Assembly (NCBI RefSeq): GCF_022810445.1
Contig: NZ_JAACGD010000067.1
Coordinates: 1-11,212, forward strand
Direction: 5' to 3'
DNA: 11,212 bases
Source of the DNA: Candidatus Cardinium sp. cBcalN2
GTDB taxonomy: Bacteria; Bacteroidota; Bacteroidia; Cytophagales; Amoebophilaceae
The notes under the pieces are model-generated. The model was not told the origin of the DNA and searched no databases. It worked only from the letters and a program-made list of their open reading frames with translations. Of this stretch, positions 6,198 through 11,212 are shown in pieces (positions within the stretch are counted from its first letter, which is position 1; each line of letters begins with the position of its first letter). The position numbers were made by a program, and so were the translations under genes.

Positions 6198-6464
6198 ATG
6201 GCCAATCACAAATCAGCCGAGAAACGAATACGATCAAGCCGTACTAAATATCTGCGTAATCGTTATCAGCTAAAAACATGTAGAACCTTTATAAAAAGGG
6301 TTAGTAAGTTAACAGATAAAACCGCTGCAGAGCAGTTGTTACCTAAGGTTTTTTCTATGCTAGATAAGCTTGCAGCAAAAAATATAGTGCATAAAAATAA
6401 AAGTGCCCATAGTAAAGCTAGGCTTTCTAAACATGTAAATAGGTTAACTGCAGCTGTAGCCTAA
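6198..6464 (+). CDS. rpsT: 30S ribosomal protein S20
   Basis: An 88-residue basic protein that binds 16S rRNA early in assembly of the small ribosomal subunit. It opens M-A-N-H-K-S-A-E-K-R-I-R-S-S, the standard S20 beginning, and ends with the K-N-K-S-A-H-S-K-A-R-L-S-K-H-V-N-R-L (67-84) helix typical of the family. Length is as expected. The leader is extremely AT-rich (AATTAAATTTTTTAT before the ATG) without Shine-Dalgarno, as in Bacteroidota. radC begins 14 bp after its stop, so the two are probably co-transcribed. Confidence 0.97.
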   Translation: MANHKSAEKRIRSSRTKYLRNRYQLKTCRTFIKRVSKLTDKTAAEQLLPKVFSMLDKLAAKNIVHKNKSAHSKARLSKHVNRLTAAVA

Positions 6465-6478
6465 ATAGCTTAAGGGAT

Positions 6479-7186
6479 ATGGCACGGGAGATATATACAA
6501 CACTTCCGCTCAAAATACATGACTGGGCACCAGAGGATCGACCAAGAGAAAAACTACTCCAAAAAGGCGCCGCTGGCTTAACGGATGCTGAGCTTTTAGC
6601 TGTTCTTATAGGCTCTGGTACCCGTAATATCAGCGTTGTAGCATTGGCACAACATATCTTAAAATCTAACGGAAATAGTCTTCAAGAACTGGCCAAGCGT
6701 TCTGTGCAGGAATTATGTCGATTTAAAGGTATAGGAGAAGCAAAAGCGGTCTCTATTGTTTGTGCTATGGAGCTTACGCGCAGGCGTGCTTGCGAGCCGG
6801 TCAACAACAGGGTATTGGTTAACAGTTCTTTTAAAGCTTATAAGCTGTTACAGCCAGATTTAACGGATAAATCTGTAGAAGAGTTTTGGGTCTTGTTACT
6901 CAATAGAGCCAATTATCTCATTAAAAAAATTAAAATCAGTAGTGGAGGTATAAGTAGAACAATTGTAGATGCTAAATTGTTATTTAGATTAGTCCTAGAT
7001 CATCAGGCTGTTTCACTTATACTAGCACACAATCATCCTTCTGGTAATACTACGCCCAGTACTACTGATATCGACCTAACCAAATCTCTTAAAAATGCTG
7101 CGCAATTACTGGATGTAACGGTTCTAGATCATATTATATTTACAGACAGAAATTACTTTAGTTTTTCTGATGAAGGAATACTTTGA
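6479..7186 (+). CDS. radC: RadC family JAMM-domain protein (DNA repair protein RadC)
   Basis: A 235-residue RadC protein. The N-terminal part has the family opening P-x-E-D-R-P-R-E-K-L (18-26), L-T-D-A-E-L-L-A-V-L-I-G-S-G-T (34-48) and a helix-hairpin-helix element F-K-G-I-G-E-A-K-A (82-90). The C-terminal JAB/MPN domain has the metal site H184-x-H186-P-S-G and Asp197, so the metalloprotease-like site is intact. Length is normal. The family is named for DNA repair, but that role is not well supported in other bacteria, and its substrate is unknown. It follows rpsT by 14 bp. The leader reads AAGGGATATG, one of the few purine-rich sites near a start here, though it is very close to the ATG. A dispersed repeat starts 20 bp after the stop. 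Confidence 0.95.
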   Translation: MAREIYTTLPLKIHDWAPEDRPREKLLQKGAAGLTDAELLAVLIGSGTRNISVVALAQHILKSNGNSLQELAKRSVQELCRFKGIGEAKAVSIVCAMELTRRRACEPVNNRVLVNSSFKAYKLLQPDLTDKSVEEFWVLLLNRANYLIKKIKISSGGISRTIVDAKLLFRLVLDHQAVSLILAHNHPSGNTTPSTTDIDLTKSLKNAAQLLDVTVLDHIIFTDRNYFSFSDEGIL

Positions 7187-7514
7187 CTTTATATATTCAC
7201 AATAGGCCATTTGTAAAACCTATTTCTGATAAAGAATTTTTAAGAGAAGCGTAGTCGAGCGCTGCGGTATACTAAATGAATGTATTTGAGGCTTGTTTTA
7301 GGTGTATAATTGTTCAAATCAAATTATAAATATTTTGTCCTATAGATAAGTTGCTATCTTCTATCTATCTTTGTAAATAGTTAATCTCTCTACTTAGGCC
7401 TATTCCTTGTTTTTCAGACTAAAAATTCAATAATTCAGTAGGCCTCTCTTTTTTAGAGATTAGCTTTTTTGAAAAAACTAGTAACCTAGAAATCCATTAA
7501 ATTATAAAAATTGC
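7187..7514. other. Gene-free spacer upstream of typA
   Basis: No reading frame here looks real. The left third carries copy B of the dispersed repeat (7206-7291). The rest is AT-rich and probably holds the typA promoter. A TATCTTTG at 7366-7373 fits the Bacteroidota -7 box (TAnnTTTG), but I see no TTTG at the right distance upstream, so the promoter is only a guess. No tRNA or riboswitch is visible. Confidence 0.5.
7206..7291 (+). repeat. Dispersed intergenic repeat, copy B
   Basis: This is the partner of 753-821, in the same orientation. It shares GCCATTTGT at the left end, AGAAGCGTAGTCGA in the middle and an ACTAAATG...TGTATTTGAGG right end. It has about 17 extra bases. It begins 20 bp after the radC stop codon and has no coding frame. 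Confidence 0.55.
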
Positions 7515-9332
7515 ATGCAACCATTACGTAATATTGCTATTATAGCCCACGTAGACCACGGAAAAACAACTTTATTAGACAACTTATTAAAGCAAAGTGG
7601 AACATTTAGAGCCCATCAAGAAGTGGCCGACCGTGTTATGGATTCTAATGATTTAGAGCGTGAACGTGGTATTACGATTTTGGCTAAGTGTACCTCTTTG
7701 GTTTGGAAAGATACTCGCATTAATATTGTAGATACACCTGGTCATGCTGATTTTGGTGGAGAAGTAGAACGTATATTAAGTATGGTAGATGGCGTAGTCT
7801 TATTGGTGGATGCAGCGGAAGGAACTATGCCTCAAACTAAGTTCGTTTTAAGCAAAGCATTGAAGTTAGGCTTGCGTCCTATTGTAGTAGTCAATAAAAT
7901 TGATCGTGCTGATGCACGTGTAGGAGAAGTTGAAGATGAAATATTAGAACTTTTTATGGCACTTGAAGCTACAGAAGCTCAATTTAACTTTCCTATTGCC
8001 TATGCTTCTGGAAGATCAGGTTGGGCCAGTAGGACATTAGATGGCCAGCGAAAAGATTTATCTCCTTTATTTGATTTAATTTTAGACCATGTATCTCCTC
8101 CAACGGTCGATCTAAATAGTGACTTTTCTATGCTTATCACGGCAAGGGAATATGACCCTTATCTAGGCCGCATGCTCACAGGTCGTATATTTACAGGTAG
8201 CTTAAAAGTACAACAACCTATAAAAGCACTTAACAAAGATGATACGGTAGTAGAAAATGGCAGGGTCACAAAAATTATGGCTTTCCGAGGCATGGACCGT
8301 ATACCGATTGAAAGTGCAGATGCAGGTGATATTGTTTCTATTGCAGGCATGCAACAAGCTAACGTAGCTGATACGATTTGTGCACCTACGGTGATGAAAG
8401 CCATACCTTCCATTCCTATAGATCCCCCTACACTAGCTATAAACTTTTCTGTTAATGATTCTCCATTAGCCGGAACAGAGGGCAGTAAAGTCACCTTCAA
8501 TGCTATACGTGATAGACTAATGCGTGAACTAGAATCTAATGTCTCGATTCAGGTAACAGGAAGCCCCAATAAAGACTCTTTTGAAGTAGCTGGGCGTGGT
8601 GAACTACAATTGGGTATTTTGATAGAAACGATGAGGAGAGAAGGATTTGAACTTTCTATTGGCAGACCACGTGTATTGATTAAATTAGGGTCTAATGGTG
8701 AAAAGTTAGAGCCACTAGAAGAAATCCAAATAGAATTAGATGATGCATTTTCAGGATCCGTTATCGAGTCTATGAGTTTACGTAAAGCAGAAATGCGAGA
8801 TCTGCGTCCAATGGGAGGGGGTAAAACACGTATTATCTTTGTTGGGCCATCGCGCGGTTTAATTGGTTATTATGGAACGTTTCTTACTGAAACCAGGGGT
8901 ACTGGTATTATGAATAGAACTTTTCATAGTTATGGCACCTACCGTGGAACAATTGCTGGCAGGCGTAATGGTGTACTTATTTCCATGGGCATGGGTGATG
9001 CGGTTGCCTATTCGCTTTTTAATTTAGCTGATCGAGGTAAAATGTTTATCAGTGCAGGTGAAAAAGTCTACGGTGGCATGATTGTAGGGGAACACAATAG
9101 AGATAATGATTTAGAAGTGAATGTATTAAAAGGGAAACAGCTTACGAATATGCGTGCATCAAGCTCAGATGAATCCATTCGGTTAAGTCCACCTGTTGTT
9201 ATGACATTAGAAGAGGCCATTACCTACATAAAAGATGATGAACGGGTAGAAGTTACCCCAAAATCTATTCGTTTGCGAAAAGCTATATTAGATCCTAATG
9301 CGCGCAAAAGAGCGACTAAATCGCATCATTAA
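7515..9332 (+). CDS. typA: Translational GTPase TypA/BipA
   Basis: A 605-residue ribosome-binding GTPase of the EF-G-like family, active in the cytoplasm and linked to 50S assembly and growth under stress. All G motifs are present: A-H-V-D-H-G-K-T (11-18), Thr54 in E-R-G-I-T-I, D-T-P-G-H (73-77), N-K-I-D (127-130), and the G5 region A-S-G-R-S-G-W-A near 165-172. Domain II, the EF-G-like domain III ([23 protein letters not shown] type stretch) and the BipA-specific C-terminal domain (S-R-G-L-I-G-Y and T-R-G-T-G near the middle of it) are all present, so it is full length. The start at 7515 lies directly before the beta strand leading to the P-loop. No Shine-Dalgarno. htpG follows after 43 bp and is probably in the same operon. 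Confidence 0.97.
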   Translation: MQPLRNIAIIAHVDHGKTTLLDNLLKQSGTFRAHQEVADRVMDSNDLERERGITILAKCTSLVWKDTRINIVDTPGHADFGGEVERILSMVDGVVLLVDAAEGTMPQTKFVLSKALKLGLRPIVVVNKIDRADARVGEVEDEILELFMALEATEAQFNFPIAYASGRSGWASRTLDGQRKDLSPLFDLILDHVSPPTVDLNSDFSMLITAREYDPYLGRMLTGRIFTGSLKVQQPIKALNKDDTVVENGRVTKIMAFRGMDRIPIESADAGDIVSIAGMQQANVADTICAPTVMKAIPSIPIDPPTLAINFSVNDSPLAGTEGSKVTFNAIRDRLMRELESNVSIQVTGSPNKDSFEVAGRGELQLGILIETMRREGFELSIGRPRVLIKLGSNGEKLEPLEEIQIELDDAFSGSVIESMSLRKAEMRDLRPMGGGKTRIIFVGPSRGLIGYYGTFLTETRGTGIMNRTFHSYGTYRGTIAGRRNGVLISMGMGDAVAYSLFNLADRGKMFISAGEKVYGGMIVGEHNRDNDLEVNVLKGKQLTNMRASSSDESIRLSPPVVMTLEEAITYIKDDERVEVTPKSIRLRKAILDPNARKRATKSHH

Positions 9333-9375
9333 CATACAGTATAGTTAGTTTACTTTTACTTAATTAATATTAATC

Positions 9376-11187
9376 ATGAACGAAAAAGGAACTATATCGG
9401 TGCATACTGAGCATATCTTTCCGATTATTAAAAAATTTCTTTACTCTGATCAAGACATTTTCTTAAGGGAATTAGTGGCCAATGGTGTAGATGCTGTTCA
9501 AAAACTAAAAAAGCTAGGTGGCATGGGCTTTTATGAAGGCACTACAGATAAATTACAGGTAGAAGTACGCATTGATGCATCAGCCAAAACACTAACCATT
9601 AAAGACCAAGGATTAGGCATGACGGCTGATGAAATTAAACAATACATCAACCAAATTGCTTTTTCTGGTGCTGCTGCATTTGTAGAAAAATACAAAGAAC
9701 AAGTAGATCAAAATCAATTCATTGGCTTTTTTGGCTTGGGCTTTTACTCAGCTTTTATGGTAGCTAAAAAAGTTGAAATTATTACAAAGTCTTATCAAGC
9801 GGGTGCTCAAGCAACCCATTGGAGTTGTGATGGGAGCACTAATTTTGAAATAAAGTTTACTGAAAAAGATGAAGTAGGAACAGAAGTTATTTTGCATCTT
9901 ATGGAAGAGGCTGAAGAATTTTTGAAGCCAGAACGTATCCATGCAATATTAGATAAACATTGTCGCTTTTTACCCATAGAAATCATATTTGATCAAAAAG
10001 TGATCAATAATACCATGCCACTATGGATCAAACGGCCGGCAGACTTGCAGCCCGATGACTATCTTGCATTTTATAAAGAGCTTTATCCTTTTGCAGAGGA
10101 GCCACTTTTTTGGATTCATCTAAGCATTGATTATCCATTTACCTTAACAGGTGTACTTTATTTTCCTAAAGCAGCTAACTACTTTGAGCAAAAAGAAACC
10201 ATTCAACTCTATGCAAGGCAAGTTTTTATTACCAATGATGTTAAAGAAGTGATTCCAGACTTTTTACGTTTGTTGCATGGTATTATTGATTCGCCTGACA
10301 TACCGCTTAATGTATCTAGAAGTGCTTTACAGGCAGATAGTAATGTTAAAAAAATTAATACGTACATTGCTAAAAAAGTTGCAGAAAAACTGGAAACACT
10401 TTTCGCGCAAGATCGTAAAGCTTACCAAGCCAAATGGAATGATATTGCTCTTTTCATTAAGTATGGTATGATAACAGATCCTAAGTTTGATGAAAAGATA
10501 AGAGAGATTGTACTGCTGCAAAACACAATCGGCCAATATTATACCATAGCTGAATACAAAGATAAAATAACTGACCACCAAACTGATAAAGATGGTAACT
10601 TGATTTTGCTCTATACAACAGATCCTAACAAACATGCTACTTACTTACAATCAGCACAGCAAAAGGAATATGATGTATTGGTATTGAATAGCCAGATTGA
10701 CACCAACTTTATCAATTTTCTGGAATATAAATTGGATAAGGTCAAATTCAAAGGTATTGAGACCGATACCATCGGTAATCTAGTTCCAAAGGAGGGGAGC
10801 ATTACCCATACCCTTACAGAAGCGGAAAGAGAAAGTTTAAAAGCTATTTACGAAAAGATTATTGGTGTTCAGCAAACCACTTGGAGTGTAGCAGCCATGT
10901 TACCAGAAGAGCTACCTGTGGTCTTTATAACTTCCGAACATTTGAAACGTATGGCGCAATTTACACAAGGCAGTGAAGCTAAACAAAAGACATTTCGGTC
11001 TATGCAATTAGCTATTAACGGGAATCATCCTTTAGCAAAAAAAATCCTTACTACTCGTGACGAGGCTATGCAAAAAGGATTAGTAGAGCAGAGCTATCAA
11101 TTGGCTTTATTGGCCCAAGGTCTGCTAGAAGGAGAATCATTGGCTGGGTTTATAAAAAATTATACAGACAGCTTATTAGATCAATAG
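9376..11187 (+). CDS. htpG: Hsp90-family molecular chaperone HtpG
   Basis: A 603-residue ATP-dependent cytoplasmic chaperone. The N-terminal ATPase domain has Glu32, Asn36 and Asp39 in L-R-E-L-V-A-N-G-V-D-A, then D77-x-G-x-G-M, and the lid and glycine loop I-G-F-F-G-L-G-F-Y-S-A-F-M-V (116-129). The middle domain keeps the catalytic Arg315 in L-N-V-S-R-S-A-L-Q. The C-terminal dimer domain runs to the end. Length is near that of other bacterial HtpG proteins, so it appears complete, ending in tandem stops (TAGTAG). The NBD has Bacteroidota-like changes, for example A-N-G-V-D-A where E. coli has S-N-A-S-D-A, and D-Q-G-L-G-M. It follows typA by 43 bp with no terminator between. I see no heat-shock operator (CIRCE) upstream. 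Confidence 0.97.
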   Translation: MNEKGTISVHTEHIFPIIKKFLYSDQDIFLRELVANGVDAVQKLKKLGGMGFYEGTTDKLQVEVRIDASAKTLTIKDQGLGMTADEIKQYINQIAFSGAAAFVEKYKEQVDQNQFIGFFGLGFYSAFMVAKKVEIITKSYQAGAQATHWSCDGSTNFEIKFTEKDEVGTEVILHLMEEAEEFLKPERIHAILDKHCRFLPIEIIFDQKVINNTMPLWIKRPADLQPDDYLAFYKELYPFAEEPLFWIHLSIDYPFTLTGVLYFPKAANYFEQKETIQLYARQVFITNDVKEVIPDFLRLLHGIIDSPDIPLNVSRSALQADSNVKKINTYIAKKVAEKLETLFAQDRKAYQAKWNDIALFIKYGMITDPKFDEKIREIVLLQNTIGQYYTIAEYKDKITDHQTDKDGNLILLYTTDPNKHATYLQSAQQKEYDVLVLNSQIDTNFINFLEYKLDKVKFKGIETDTIGNLVPKEGSITHTLTEAERESLKAIYEKIIGVQQTTWSVAAMLPEELPVVFITSEHLKRMAQFTQGSEAKQKTFRSMQLAINGNHPLAKKILTTRDEAMQKGLVEQSYQLALLAQGLLEGESLAGFIKNYTDSLLDQ

Positions 11188-11212
11188 TAGGCTAATCTGT
11201 AGTAGTTGATAT

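Noticed and set aside
7321..7514. tRNA or riboswitch in the typA leader
   Set aside because: No cloverleaf, T-loop (GTTCRA) in proper context or known riboswitch core could be found.
8159..8500. 113-codon minus-strand open frame within typA
   Set aside because: It is antisense to a fully conserved GTPase gene and has no sign of a real protein.
10327..10635. 102-codon minus-strand open frame within htpG
   Set aside because: It is antisense to the conserved Hsp90 middle domain; the hydrophobic product is a by-product of the opposite strand.

Overview
The window looks like part of the chromosome of a low-GC Bacteroidota bacterium, most likely an obligate intracellular symbiont of the Amoebophilaceae type (Cardinium/Amoebophilus-like). 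The reasons are AT-rich DNA, protein variants of TypA, HtpG and RadC that read as Bacteroidota-like, the near absence of Shine-Dalgarno sequences before well-defined starts, long degraded intergenic stretches full of repeats, and an Rpn/PD-(D/E)XK 'transposase' gene of the kind that is abundant in these symbionts. The genus is an inference from gene style, not from a search.

Layout. Bases 1-880 hold a minus-strand gene for a small, very hydrophilic exported or lipoprotein-like protein (45-503) and a repeat-bearing spacer. An orphan dTDP-4-dehydrorhamnose reductase gene (rfbD/rmlD, 884-1759, +) follows. Bases 1827-3424 form a mobile-element-like unit: an intact Rpn-family nuclease gene (2147-3022, -) lies between two diverged inverted repeat arms of about 210 bp, with a further direct repeat just outside the gene on both sides. 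From 3592 to 3680 there is what I read as the orphan 3' tail (domains V and VI) of a group II intron, with no reverse transcriptase gene. A strong hairpin terminator (3704-3738) lies between it and the next gene and serves that minus-strand gene.

A divergent pair follows: an exported zinc-dependent S1/P1-nuclease or phospholipase C-like enzyme (3770-4756, -) and a putative outer-membrane beta-barrel protein with a TTG start (4854-6086, +). The short gap between them holds an imperfect dyad. The right half is orderly housekeeping DNA, all on the plus strand: rpsT (ribosomal protein S20) and radC separated by only 14 bp, a 328-bp spacer with the second copy of an intergenic repeat also seen before rfbD, then typA/bipA and htpG separated by 43 bp.

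The two halves differ. The left half is a scrap-yard of mobile and repeated DNA around a few envelope or secreted-protein genes. The right half is a compact set for translation (S20, TypA), protein folding (HtpG) and DNA metabolism (RadC). No tRNA, rRNA or CRISPR array was found. The best candidates for something undescribed are the inverted-arm element around the Rpn gene, the group II intron remnant, and the dispersed 'GTAGTCGA' intergenic repeat.
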